Source of the DNA: SURF-33 sp964598885
GTDB taxonomy: Bacteria > Desulfobacterota > Desulfobacteria > Desulfobacterales > Desulfosalsimonadaceae
DNA length: 38,666 nt
Direction of reading: 5' to 3'
NCBI GenBank assembly: GCA_964598885.1
Contig: CAZRES010000017.1
Location: 1 to 38,666 of the forward strand
The translations under genes were made by a program, and so were the position numbers. This document shows, one piece after another, positions 1 to 7,709 of this stretch (position 1 is the stretch's first letter; every line of letters starts with the position of its first letter). The notes under the pieces are model-generated. The model saw nothing but the letters and a program-made list of their open reading frames with translations. It was not told the origin of the DNA and searched no databases.

Positions 1-1270
1 AGTATCCGGCCCCGCCGAACACCTGGATGGCCTGGATGCAGACCTCGTGACCGTGCACGGAGAGATAATCCTTGATGAGCGGGGTCATCAGTTCGAACAT
101 GTCGTTGCACAATTCGCGTTCCGCCTCGGAAGCCGACAGCAGTGCCCGGGTCTGGCAGGCGGCCATGTAGTAGAAAAATGATCGCATGCCGTCCACGTAA
201 GATTTCATCCAGAGCAGGTTCCGGCGCACGTCCGGATGTTTGATAATGGGAACCGACGGGGCCGCCGGGTTCATGAAATCGCTCAGGTCCCGGCCCTGGA
301 ACCTTTCTCTGGCGTAATTGACCGCCAGCATGTAGGCCGATGACGCGTAGGCCAGCCCCTGGAGCCCCGTGGCCATGCGGGCCCCGTTCATCATGTTGAA
401 CATGATTTTGATGCCCTGGCGCTCCTGGCCGAGCAGGTAGCCGATGCATTTTCCCTTGGAACCCAGGGACATGCCGCAGGTGGCGCTGGCGTGAATGCCC
501 ATTTTCTCCTCGGTTCCCGTGCAGAGGATGTCGTTGCGCTCCCCCAGGGTGCCGTCGTCATTGACCAGAAACTTGGGCACGATGAAAATTGATATTCCCT
601 TGGTGCCGGCCGGATCTCCGTCGATGCGGGCCAGAACGGGATGGATGATGTTTTCGCACAGGTCGAATTCACCGTCGGTGATAAAGATTTTATTGCCGGT
701 CAACGAGTAGGTACCGTCTTCATTTTTCACGGCCGTTGTGGCCAGGGCCCCTACATCGCTGCCGGCATTGGCTTCGGTGAGCAGCATGGTGCCGCCCCAT
801 TTGCCGCTGATAATCGGCTTGATGTATTTCTTTTTCTGTTCTTCGGTGCCGTATTTTTCGATCATATCCGCGGTGCCGTGTCCCATGGACGCATACACAT
901 ACAAGGGCCAGTTGGCGCCCATGAAATATTCCGCGGCCGCCGACGACACCAGGCCGGGCGCGCCCTGACCGCCCATTTCAACGGGAACCTGAAGGTTGCC
1001 CCATTCGCCGTCAAGAAGCAATTTGTGGACCCGGTGAAAGGAGTCCGGCACTTTTACCGTCCCGTTTTCATAGCGGACCCCCTGCCGGTCTCCTTCCTGG
1101 AGGGTGGGCAGCATTTCGTTGATGGCGAGTTTACGCGCCTCATTGATGATCATGTCGCAGGTTTTCCGGTTGAAATCCGTGTACATGTCATAGGCAATCA
1201 GTTCTTCCCCCTTCATCTGCTCCCAGATGACAAAATCAATGTCCCGACGGTCCGCGATCAGTTGCGCCAT
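1..1270 (-). CDS. Acyl-CoA dehydrogenase, long (~600-aa) family, C-terminal part cut off by window edge
   Basis: An open frame runs from the ATG at 1268-1270 to the window edge, giving about 423 residues. The translation has an N-terminal helical region, then the acyl-CoA dehydrogenase core with the FAD-binding stretch LLTEANAGSDVGA and later NYARERFQGRDLSD; the last visible residues are VFGGAGY. The N-terminal extension (MAQLIADRRDIDFVIWEQM) is typical of the roughly 600-residue FadE/DmdC-like branch rather than the 380-residue short branch. An AAGGAG lies about 12 nt before the start. It is the last visible gene of a minus-strand operon behind a GntR regulator, ferredoxin and AOR, which suggests oxidation of the acyl-CoA made upstream. 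The substrate cannot be told from the sequence, and the catalytic C-terminal region is mostly outside the window. Confidence 0.9.
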   Translation of the reverse strand, partial: MAQLIADRRDIDFVIWEQMKGEELIAYDMYTDFNRKTCDMIINEARKLAINEMLPTLQEGDRQGVRYENGTVKVPDSFHRVHKLLLDGEWGNLQVPVEMGGQGAPGLVSSAAAEYFMGANWPLYVYASMGHGTADMIEKYGTEEQKKKYIKPIISGKWGGTMLLTEANAGSDVGALATTAVKNEDGTYSLTGNKIFITDGEFDLCENIIHPVLARIDGDPAGTKGISIFIVPKFLVNDDGTLGERNDILCTGTEEKMGIHASATCGMSLGSKGKCIGYLLGQERQGIKIMFNMMNGARMATGLQGLAYASSAYMLAVNYARERFQGRDLSDFMNPAAPSVPIIKHPDVRRNLLWMKSYVDGMRSFFYYMAACQTRALLSASEAERELCNDMFELMTPLIKDYLSVHGHEVCIQAIQVFGGAGY

Positions 1271-1374
1271 TTTAATCTCAGCTCCTTAAATTATGGATTG
1301 ATAATGATATTAAAGTATTGAAAGTTCCATAGCATACGGGAATACCATGAGGTCATTTTGGGGATAGCGTCATG

Positions 1375-2037
1375 TCATTTCGCAGGACGCTCCATGGCGT
1401 CCAGCACGATGGTGATATGCCGGGTGGCGAAATCATAAAAGGCCTTTGCTGCAGCGTCGGACCGGCCGGCGGCGATGTGGACGTATCCCTGTCGCAGATG
1501 CTCCACGATGGCGGTCATCTGCTCCGGCAGATAGGTCATGGCCGTCCATTGCACGCGCTCGGCCGTGGGCATCAGCTCCAGGGCGATCCGTTCCACAATG
1601 GGATTGCCGGCGGCCCGTAAAATGACCCGGGCCATTCGGCTGACATTGGTGAGATATCGATCCAGGGATTGGTCTTCCAGACTGTTTTCTATTTCGGTCA
1701 GAAATTTTTCTATTTCAGACAAATCCTCGGCCCCGGCGTTTTCCGCGGCCTTGGCAAAGGCGTACTGATATAAAAGAATGGCCGTGTCATAAAGGGAGGC
1801 GATCAGCTCCGGGGCCAACGTCGTCACCTGGTAGCTTCCCTTGGGGGTTTTATCCACCAGCCGGATTTGTTCCAGCATGTGCAGGGCGTCGCGCACCGGG
1901 CTCCGGCTGACCCCCAGATCCTTTGAAATCTGGGTTTCATAAATGATTTCGCCGGCTTTTAATTCATTCCGAATAATTTGCCCGCTGATCCGTTCGAAAA
2001 TCTGGTCGGAAAGATTGTTGCGCGCGATGGGTTCCAT
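1375..2037 (-). CDS. GntR-family (FadR/FCD-type) transcriptional regulator
   Basis: 220 residues from the ATG at 2035-2037; the frame stays open further upstream but that stretch overlaps the ferredoxin gene and is not protein-like. Residues about 5-75 form the GntR winged helix (LSDQIFERISGQIIRNELKAG, then SRSPVRDALHMLE and a wing with KGSYQV). Residues about 80-215 are an all-helical FCD-type effector domain. The first FCD motif, usually with a metal-binding His, reads SRMARVILRAAGN and lacks that His, while a late TRH is present, so metal binding may be altered. It sits inside the operon between ferredoxin (43 nt) and acyl-CoA dehydrogenase (104 nt). It is the natural candidate to bind the palindrome at 5763-5786, but that link is inference. 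Confidence 0.9.
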   Translation of the reverse strand: MEPIARNNLSDQIFERISGQIIRNELKAGEIIYETQISKDLGVSRSPVRDALHMLEQIRLVDKTPKGSYQVTTLAPELIASLYDTAILLYQYAFAKAAENAGAEDLSEIEKFLTEIENSLEDQSLDRYLTNVSRMARVILRAAGNPIVERIALELMPTAERVQWTAMTYLPEQMTAIVEHLRQGYVHIAAGRSDAAAKAFYDFATRHITIVLDAMERPAK

Positions 2038-2080
2038 TGAATTTTTTTCCGTTTCTGTGTTTTCCGCGTTCCGGTTGGAT

Positions 2081-2305
2081 TCAGGCGGCCATGGTGATGG
2101 AGCCGGTGGGGCATTCCTTTTCACATGAAAGGCAGCCGGTGCAGTTTTCGGCATTGGCCAGCACGGGGAATCTCCGGAATCCGTGAATGCTGTTGGCGAT
2201 TTGCAGTTCCAGTGCACCTGCCGGGCAAATGTCGACACACAGGGCGCAGGCGATGCAGGTTTCCTTGTTGAATCGCGGTGTGGTTTTTTCGCGGTCGGTT
2301 TTCAT
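2081..2305 (-). CDS. 2[4Fe-4S] ferredoxin
   Basis: 74 residues with two complete cluster motifs, CIACALCVDICP (residues about 17-28) and CTGCLSCEKECP (about 55-66), each CxxCxxCxxxCP. The protein is nothing but a ferredoxin domain. It lies 43 nt behind the AOR stop and 43 nt before the GntR start, so it is almost certainly co-transcribed and is the likely electron acceptor or donor for the AOR. A GGGAG lies upstream of the ATG at 2303-2305. Confidence 0.93.
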   Translation of the reverse strand: MKTDREKTTPRFNKETCIACALCVDICPAGALELQIANSIHGFRRFPVLANAENCTGCLSCEKECPTGSITMAA

Positions 2306-2348
2306 TTGGTATCGGTCTCCCTGGTCATTTGAAAAATCAGATCATCGC

Positions 2349-4253
2349 CTATCCCCATCTGAACTGCTTCCAGTATTTTCGGCTCATCCGGTCGATATCG
2401 ACCTTGCGGCCGGCATTGGCCCCCCGGCTCATGGCGGGTTCGCCAAGGGCGCGGGGGCTGGGCCGGAAGGATTTGGGATCAATGCCGTGTTTCCGGTTAA
2501 AGGCCAGTTTCATGACCTGAAGGCGCGCGCCCATATCCATGTATTCATGGGCCGTCTTGTTCCAGCCGGCGGCGGCGTTGAGCCATTCAAACACCGGCAT
2601 CCGATCCACGCCGATGTAGGCGCCGAACGCACAACCGCCCGCGCCGTTTAGCACATTGATGAACTTGCTGCACGCGGCCGCGGCCCGGGCCTTGCGTTTG
2701 GTGACGTAATATTTTCCCGCCTTCCGGTACATCAACCAGGGACGGGGCAGGGTCTTGTCCCGTTTCCAGAGCCGAAACATTTCATAATACATCTGGGATC
2801 CGATGGTGTGGCGGCCGGGAGTGGGCTCCACCGCGTAATGCAGGGCGAAACCCGGATCAAACCGGCCGTCGTGCATGGGAAGCTCCTGACCTCCGGCGTG
2901 CATGGCGTATTGGTCAGTATTCCGCCCGAGGCGCTCGGCGGCTTTTTTGACCCCGTCGGCCAGGATGTCGCCGATGCCTTCCCGGGCGATCATTTTTTCC
3001 ACCAGGGTCACCATGGCTTCGGTATTGCCCCAGGTGAGTTCGAGACCGTCGGTGTCGGCTTTGGTGAGAATGCCGCGCTCATAGCATTCCATGGCAAACG
3101 CCACGGTGGCACCGGCCGAGATGGTGTCCATGCCGGCACGGTTGAGCCGGTCGTTTAAGTCGAATATGCTGTCAAGATCATTGTTTAACACCAGCCCCGA
3201 CAGGGCCAGCACGGTTTCATATTCCGGCTTATGGGTCTCTTTGACCGCCCCTATCCCCTTGCAGATACCGCCGCACCCCAACGGACACGAATAACAATGA
3301 TATTTGGAAACCTCCCGATCGAGGATGGCGTCCGGATCAATGGCGGAAGATTGGGTCTTGTCAAAATCCAGATGTGACCCGGACCAGTTTTTCACCGGCG
3401 CGTCTCCGAGTTCGATGCCGAGCTGGTTGTAGGCCACGGTCCCCCATTTACGGAGCAGGATTTTCCAGAGCATGCCGTCCATGGCGGTCTGGACCGGCAG
3501 CCATCGCATCAGTACCCCTAAAAACCGAACGCCTTTGCCGGAAAGAAACCAGGGCTGAAACTGCACCCATTTATTGCATTGGGTGGACAACTTCCGAATG
3601 GTTTCGGGATCGGCGGTCTTGACGCGCTTGTTGCCGTCCAGGACCACGGCTTTGAGGTTTTTGGAGCCCATCACGGCCCCGAGACCGGACCGGGCCGCCA
3701 TCCGCCCCATGTCGTTGCTGATGCCGGATATCAGGGAGCGTTTTTCGCCGGCCGGTCCGATACAGGCTACCCGCGGTTTCTTTTTTTCGGTAAGGTCTTT
3801 GATGAGGATCTCTTCGGTCTCTAAGGCGTCTTTTCCCCAGAGGTCCGTTGCATCCCTTAATTCAGGTTTTCCCTTTTTGATGTAAAGATAGACCGGTTTT
3901 TCGCTCACACCTTTGAAAAAGATGCCGTCATATCCGCAGCGCTTGATGGCCGGCGAGAAATTGCCGCCGCAGTTGGCTTCCCCGTAGCCGCCGGTCAGGG
4001 GGGATTTGCCCACTGCCATCCACCGGCCGGTAAACAGGCTGCCGGTGCCGGTGAGCAGGCCGGAGACAAAACCTAAGACATTGTCCGGACCTAAGGGATC
4101 AGCCCCGGCCGGGATGGCGTTATACAGAATAAAACCGCCCAGGCCCGAACCGGAAAGACATTTTTCATAAACGGCATCCGGAACATCGATTTCTTCGAAA
4201 GCGCCGCTGGTAAGATCCACCATCAGGATTTTTCCCATGTAGCCTTTGCCCAT
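2349..4253 (-). CDS. Tungsten-dependent aldehyde:ferredoxin oxidoreductase family protein
   Basis: 634 residues, close to the family's usual 600-640. I chose the ATG at 4251-4253 because GGGGGAGGAG precedes it; the longer frame has no support. N-terminal AOR features are GKILMVDLTSGAFEE, ADPLGPDNVLGFVSG, TGRWMAVGKSPLTGGYGEAN and CGYDGIFFKG (pterin-binding domain). The [4Fe-4S] ligands appear as C320-x2-C323-x3-C327 with the distant C541 (GAGGCAFG). AOR enzymes interconvert aldehydes and carboxylates with ferredoxin in the cytoplasm using a tungsto-bispterin cofactor. The gene lies between a GMC-type flavoprotein (127 nt upstream) and a dedicated ferredoxin (43 nt downstream). That suggests alcohol-to-aldehyde-to-acid oxidation, or the reverse. 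The exact AOR subfamily and substrate are not decidable by eye. Confidence 0.93.
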   Translation of the reverse strand: MGKGYMGKILMVDLTSGAFEEIDVPDAVYEKCLSGSGLGGFILYNAIPAGADPLGPDNVLGFVSGLLTGTGSLFTGRWMAVGKSPLTGGYGEANCGGNFSPAIKRCGYDGIFFKGVSEKPVYLYIKKGKPELRDATDLWGKDALETEEILIKDLTEKKKPRVACIGPAGEKRSLISGISNDMGRMAARSGLGAVMGSKNLKAVVLDGNKRVKTADPETIRKLSTQCNKWVQFQPWFLSGKGVRFLGVLMRWLPVQTAMDGMLWKILLRKWGTVAYNQLGIELGDAPVKNWSGSHLDFDKTQSSAIDPDAILDREVSKYHCYSCPLGCGGICKGIGAVKETHKPEYETVLALSGLVLNNDLDSIFDLNDRLNRAGMDTISAGATVAFAMECYERGILTKADTDGLELTWGNTEAMVTLVEKMIAREGIGDILADGVKKAAERLGRNTDQYAMHAGGQELPMHDGRFDPGFALHYAVEPTPGRHTIGSQMYYEMFRLWKRDKTLPRPWLMYRKAGKYYVTKRKARAAAACSKFINVLNGAGGCAFGAYIGVDRMPVFEWLNAAAGWNKTAHEYMDMGARLQVMKLAFNRKHGIDPKSFRPSPRALGEPAMSRGANAGRKVDIDRMSRKYWKQFRWG

Positions 4254-4380
4254 CGTCTTCTCCTCCCCCTTACCGTTGTTTACCGAACGTATTGCGGATG
4301 ATGTTGTTAAAAAATTTTTCGGAACATATTCCAAAGTGAACGTATGCCATTTAGCCCCCGTTGTTATAGCGCCTCTTGGT

Positions 4381-5724
4381 TCATGACGCGGCCTTGAGCA
4401 TGGTGACGTTTTCGTTTTCAACCGGAACGGCCCGGTCCTTTGCCAGCAGATGCCGGGCCAGACGTTTGCCCAGAGACAAAATCGTCCATGTGGGGGGTAG
4501 TCCCCATTCCTGGGGAACTACCGAGCAGTCGCATACATAGAGATTGTCGAATCGAGTCTTCAGATTGGAGTCGAGCTGTTCGCCGATTTTCACGGTGCCG
4601 CCCGGGTGGGCCGCGAACAGCCATCCCCGGTAAATATCGGTGGCCCCGGCCTTTTTAAGGATTCGCCGGGCGTGTTCCGCGCCTTTGTCGAGCCGGAGCC
4701 GATCATCCCGGGTCAGTTTTTTGCGAACCCACCCCCGGCGGGTGAGTTCACCGGAAAGGTCATCCCGGATTTTAATCATGATGGGCAGGGTGTCTTTGTA
4801 TGAAAAGGCCTGCTTGACCTTGAAAACCTGGAGGTCAAACATGATTTTCATCAGGTGCGGCATATTAAAATCGGTCATGACGATCCCGTCGTCGGGGAAC
4901 TGGACACCCGCACTCATGGGGATGGCCTTTCCATTGCCCAGACCCTTGATTTTTCCGTACACAAAGATCAGCGGATCGAAAAAGAAATCATAACCCGCAC
5001 TGCGGATGCCGCTTTCCCGAAGGATCAGGGGGGATCCGATGCCGCCGGCCGCAATGATGGTTGTGGGCGCATATGTCCGGTGGAGCTGCCTGTCCTGTTT
5101 ATATTCCACACCCACGGCTTTTTTATTATGAAGGATCACCCGGGTGACCTTGGCGTGGTTGATGATCTCTGCGCCGTTTTCAACGGCCTCGTCTATGAAA
5201 TGCCGGGCGTTCCATTTGGCCCCGTATGGACATCCATAGGAACAGAGGGCGCATTTGGTCCGGCATTTGTCCTGATGCATGAATTTGGTCAGTTTATGGG
5301 CGTCATAGCCAAGCTCCCTGGCGCTTTCAAGGAATTGATTGGGTCCGGCCCCCATGAGTTCATCCGACAGCTCGGCTATGGGAACCTGATTTTTGATTTC
5401 CGCGGCTTCCGTGGAAACGTCCACCCCGTGGTTTTTGAGCATTTCCACCGGCGGTGCAAAGGCCGTGCCGCAATAAAAGATCGAACTCCCGCCGGTGGTG
5501 ATGCCTCGGGAAACCGTCAGCAGTTCACTGGTTACCATCAGGCTTTTTCCAGGCACAAACGCCTGAGTCAGGGCCTGCGTAAGGGAGCCTTTGGTTGGGG
5601 TATAGTCTCCCCATTCCAGGATAAGGACTTTTTTGCCGCTCAAAGTCAGGTCCCTGGCAACAGTAGCACCGCCGGGGCCTGTCCCGACGACAATGGCGTC
5701 AAAATCGGTTTTGGGTGATGGCAT
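4381..5724 (-). CDS. GMC-type FAD-dependent oxidoreductase with a four-cysteine insert
   Basis: 447 residues from the ATG at 5722-5724, preceded by TAAGGAGGCG. The N-terminus is a Rossmann FAD site (IVVGTGPGGATVARD, residues 11-25) with the acidic LILEWGD strand end. The C-terminus resembles GMC_oxred_C: H373 in AAHPGGTVKIG occupies the position of the usual HxxGTCRMG, and VCDCSVVPQEWGLPPTWTILSLGKR follows. Residues 154-165 read C-x3-C-x2-C-x3-CP, which looks like an Fe-S cluster site not found in classical GMC alcohol oxidases. A related cysteine-bearing set is known among anaerobe oxidoreductases, so this is probably a dehydrogenase passing electrons to Fe-S carriers rather than to O2. It is the first gene of the operon that continues with AOR and ferredoxin. 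Alcohol oxidation is a reasonable inference, not shown. Confidence 0.85.
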   Translation of the reverse strand: MPSPKTDFDAIVVGTGPGGATVARDLTLSGKKVLILEWGDYTPTKGSLTQALTQAFVPGKSLMVTSELLTVSRGITTGGSSIFYCGTAFAPPVEMLKNHGVDVSTEAAEIKNQVPIAELSDELMGAGPNQFLESARELGYDAHKLTKFMHQDKCRTKCALCSYGCPYGAKWNARHFIDEAVENGAEIINHAKVTRVILHNKKAVGVEYKQDRQLHRTYAPTTIIAAGGIGSPLILRESGIRSAGYDFFFDPLIFVYGKIKGLGNGKAIPMSAGVQFPDDGIVMTDFNMPHLMKIMFDLQVFKVKQAFSYKDTLPIMIKIRDDLSGELTRRGWVRKKLTRDDRLRLDKGAEHARRILKKAGATDIYRGWLFAAHPGGTVKIGEQLDSNLKTRFDNLYVCDCSVVPQEWGLPPTWTILSLGKRLARHLLAKDRAVPVENENVTMLKAAS

Positions 5725-5762
5725 GGCGGGCGCCTCCTTATGGAATATGATTAACACGAGTT

Positions 5763-5786
5763 AAGTCGACGGTCGACCGTCGACTT
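5763..5786. promoter_or_regulatory. Perfect 24-bp palindromic operator at head of the GMC/AOR operon
   Basis: Three copies of GTCGAC spaced 7 bp apart (starting at 5765, 5772 and 5779), flanked by AA and TT, form a perfect 24-bp palindrome. It begins just downstream of the predicted -10 box (5795-5800), so it covers the expected transcription start and early leader of the minus-strand operon. That is a classic repressor site position. The binder is unknown; the GntR regulator inside the operon is the simplest candidate. Confidence 0.7.
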
Positions 5787-5794
5787 TAAAACCA

Positions 5795-5824
5795 TCCATA
5801 CTGAAACTTTGGCGAAGCTGTCAA
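5795..5824 (-). promoter_or_regulatory. Sigma-70-type promoter of the GMC/AOR operon
   Basis: On the minus strand a consensus -35 TTGACA (5819-5824) is followed, after an 18-bp spacer, by TATGGA (5795-5800) as -10. The start would fall near 5788, directly at the edge of the palindrome. The -35 is perfect, the -10 is weak, as expected for a regulated promoter. Confidence 0.55.
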
Positions 5825-5960
5825 GAAAAAATTAAATGTCGATAAAAATGGGATAAATAAACATATGCGGCATAACGGCAAAAAAGGTGAGGAAAAAGAT
5901 CAACCCCTCCGGGCCAATGGGAAACCGGGCTGCCCAGGAAACTTGTATTTTACCGTAAAG

Positions 5961-6371
5961 CTATCGGCAGCCTGACCGAATCCGGGCTTCCCGCCAGTGA
6001 CCGGGTGCGGATTCAATCAGTATCCACTGTCCCTCGATCCAGCGGCCGTTACGGTAGTGTCCCGGATTCCAAATTTTTTCGCGCACCGGTTCCACCCAAA
6101 CGCGCCGGGGTTCGCAGCAGCAGGCGCCGGGGCAACGGGAAGGCGGACATGATGCATATGATGAATAAACCGGCCGTTCGACCACCACCACTTTCTCAGG
6201 CGCGTGCCTTGCCCGGACGTTTTTATAGATGGCATGCCCCAGTATCGCGGCGCCCAATCCCATGGCCGCGCCTTCCCATCGATATCGTTCTTTGCTCCCC
6301 GCCAGTGCCGGGCTTATGGTAAAAGACACAAGAAAAATGATGATAAACGATATAATACCCGTTTTTTTCAT
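5961..6371 (-). CDS. Small exported protein, unknown function
   Basis: 136 residues with GAAAGGAGG before the ATG. Residues 1-24 are a clear signal peptide (MKKTGIISFIIIFLVSFTISPALAG, cleavage after ALA). A short glycine-rich hydrophobic stretch follows (GAAMGLGAAILGHAIY). The middle holds a cysteine cluster (SCPPSRCPGACCC). The C-terminus carries W-rich YxxGxW-like elements (WNPGHYRNGRWIEGQW, then GHWREARI). This type of Trp/Gly/His-rich tail is found in many small exported proteins of unknown function. It is monocistronic, read away from the GMC operon promoter. I do not recognise a function; a cell-envelope or periplasmic role is inferred only from the signal peptide. Confidence 0.75.
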   Translation of the reverse strand: MKKTGIISFIIIFLVSFTISPALAGSKERYRWEGAAMGLGAAILGHAIYKNVRARHAPEKVVVVERPVYSSYASCPPSRCPGACCCEPRRVWVEPVREKIWNPGHYRNGRWIEGQWILIESAPGHWREARIRSGCR

Positions 6372-6576
6372 GGGTGCCTCCTTTCAGACGGTTTCAACGG
6401 CCCGGGAAATCAATGGGTCGCTCAGGGTAACCATTATTGATCAGCAGAAGCGATTTTTCAAGATTTTTCGAGTTTCATCCCGATTTCAAATCAAAAGCCG
6501 ATGGTGGAAATACAGATCGTTCTTGGGGAGTTGATGATCCGGAAAGTCCGGAATTATGGGGAAGTATTGCTGGGGG

Positions 6577-6622
6577 TAAAAAAAAGAAAAGAGGACGCTG
6601 ACGTTTTTACGTTCAGCGTCCC
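6577..6622 (-). terminator. Rho-independent terminator of the cold-shock gene
   Basis: On the minus strand a strong hairpin (arms GGACGCTGA/ACG and CGT/CAGCGTCC around a TAAAAA loop, 6593-6622) is followed by a T-rich run (complement of 6577-6592). It lies about 22 nt after the csp stop codon. Confidence 0.9.
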
Positions 6623-6643
6623 CTTTTGGAATGTTTCGTTGCC

Positions 6644-6844
6644 TTAGGCCACGGTAACGTTAACGGCCGCAGGTCCTTTTTGTCCCTGCTCGATGGTGAA
6701 GGTGACCTTATCACCCTCGTTAAGGGTTTTAAAGCCGGTCATATTGATGCCGGAATGATGCACGAAAACATCCGGGCCATCTTCCTGCTCAATGAAACCA
6801 AAACCTTTTTTTTCACTAAACCATTTTACTGTGCCATTCGCCAT
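6644..6844 (-). CDS. Cold-shock protein, CspA family
   Basis: 66 residues, one complete cold-shock OB-fold. RNP1 is KGFGFI (residues 13-18) and RNP2 is VFVHH (about 27-31); the start MANGTVKWFSEKKG is diagnostic. It binds single-stranded RNA and DNA and acts as an RNA chaperone. The ATG follows AAAGGAGG. It has its own promoter, a leader of about 115 nt with a hairpin touching the ribosome site, and its own terminator, so it is a single-gene unit. Confidence 0.97.
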   Translation of the reverse strand: MANGTVKWFSEKKGFGFIEQEDGPDVFVHHSGINMTGFKTLNEGDKVTFTIEQGQKGPAAVNVTVA

Positions 6845-6863
6845 TGGTGACTTCCTCCTTTCA

Positions 6864-6886
6864 TAAGAAATTCTCTTAGTTTCTTA
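6864..6886 (-). promoter_or_regulatory. Hairpin in the csp leader next to the ribosome binding site
   Basis: Inverted repeat TAAGAAA / TTTCTTA with a 9-nt loop in the transcribed leader, ending only a few bases before the AAAGGAGG of the cold-shock gene. An all-A/U stem of this strength would be temperature-sensitive. A second inverted repeat (GGCTC...GAGCC, 6928-6948) lies further up the leader. Leader-mediated control is typical of csp genes; here it is inferred. Confidence 0.45.
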
Positions 6887-6965
6887 CGCCAGGTCGCCAC
6901 CGGGCGAATCCGCTTTTGTAAAGAAACCGGCTCCAAGATATATTGAGCCATTAAAGATTGGGTGC

Positions 6966-6993
6966 AAGATATCACCGTATAAGGTAATGTCAA
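6966..6993 (-). promoter_or_regulatory. Sigma-70-type promoter of the cold-shock gene
   Basis: Minus-strand TTGACA (6988-6993), a 16-bp spacer and TATCTT (6966-6971). The predicted start near 6959 gives a leader of about 115 nt. Confidence 0.65.
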
Positions 6994-7274
6994 GAAATTA
7001 TTTTCGGGGATCGTTTTCGCTTGCCCGATACCGGAATGTGGGCCATATGGTTGAGTTGATACGCATTTATGGTTCTGGCTTCATATATGATTGATCGGAA
7101 GCCGAAAACAGCGTAGAAAGATCAGCATCTCTTTCGGTTTGATTGCATTTTAAGAAACGGATAACACCGGCAGGATCGATGCTTCAACCCGATTGCCGGA
7201 AACGACGGCAAATGGCGCGGGGCAATCATCAAAAAAAAACTTACCAACCAACCAAAACATAAGGATCTTTTCTC
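6994..7274. other. Intergenic region between the csp promoter and the His-rich gene
   Basis: Divergent spacer. Apart from the csp promoter at its left edge I see no convincing gene, RNA or repeat. An AAGGAT about 10 nt before 7275 is the likely ribosome site of the His-rich protein. Confidence 0.6.
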
Positions 7275-7631
7275 ATGAGCCATCACGATCACGACCATGA
7301 ACACACCCACGTGCATACCCATGCCCACACCCATGAAGAGAACCATGATCATGAACATGCTCACCAGCACAACCACGCGCATGGTCATCAACATGATCAT
7401 GATGCCCCTTCTGATGGGGGATCAACTATGACTTTGGCGGAAAAGGCCGTCAAACTCCTGGATCACTGGATCCGTCATAACAATGATCACGCCGCCACAT
7501 ATCGTCAGTGGGCCGACCGTTTGAAAGAAGAAGACAGGGTTGAAGCCGCCTCTCTTCTGATCGAGGCCGCCGGCCTTTGCGCAAAGATCAATGATTGCTT
7601 TTCCGAAGCTGCAAAGAAAATCCGGGAATAA
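7275..7631 (+). CDS. Histidine-rich metal-binding protein
   Basis: 118 residues in two parts. Residues 1-45 are an extreme histidine tract, with 20 His among the first 42 residues, mostly as alternating DH/EH/TH/AH pairs. Such tracts bind Ni, Zn or Co and serve as storage or metallochaperone segments. After a short linker (APSDGGSTM), residues about 52-118 form a compact helical domain (LAEKAVKLLDHWIRHNNDHAATYRQWADRL...) with two Cys. The downstream CODH and ACS in this window need nickel, so a nickel-supply role is attractive. However, no hydrogenase or CODH maturation gene is adjacent and the metal is unknown. Confidence 0.8.
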   Translation: MSHHDHDHEHTHVHTHAHTHEENHDHEHAHQHNHAHGHQHDHDAPSDGGSTMTLAEKAVKLLDHWIRHNNDHAATYRQWADRLKEEDRVEAASLLIEAAGLCAKINDCFSEAAKKIRE

Positions 7632-7709
7632 ATATTTCGTAAAGTTCTTCGCATTCAGCGATTCCAGGAACCTCCGTAAAGATGCCTGAAAAAGGTCTTG
7701 CGATCGTGG

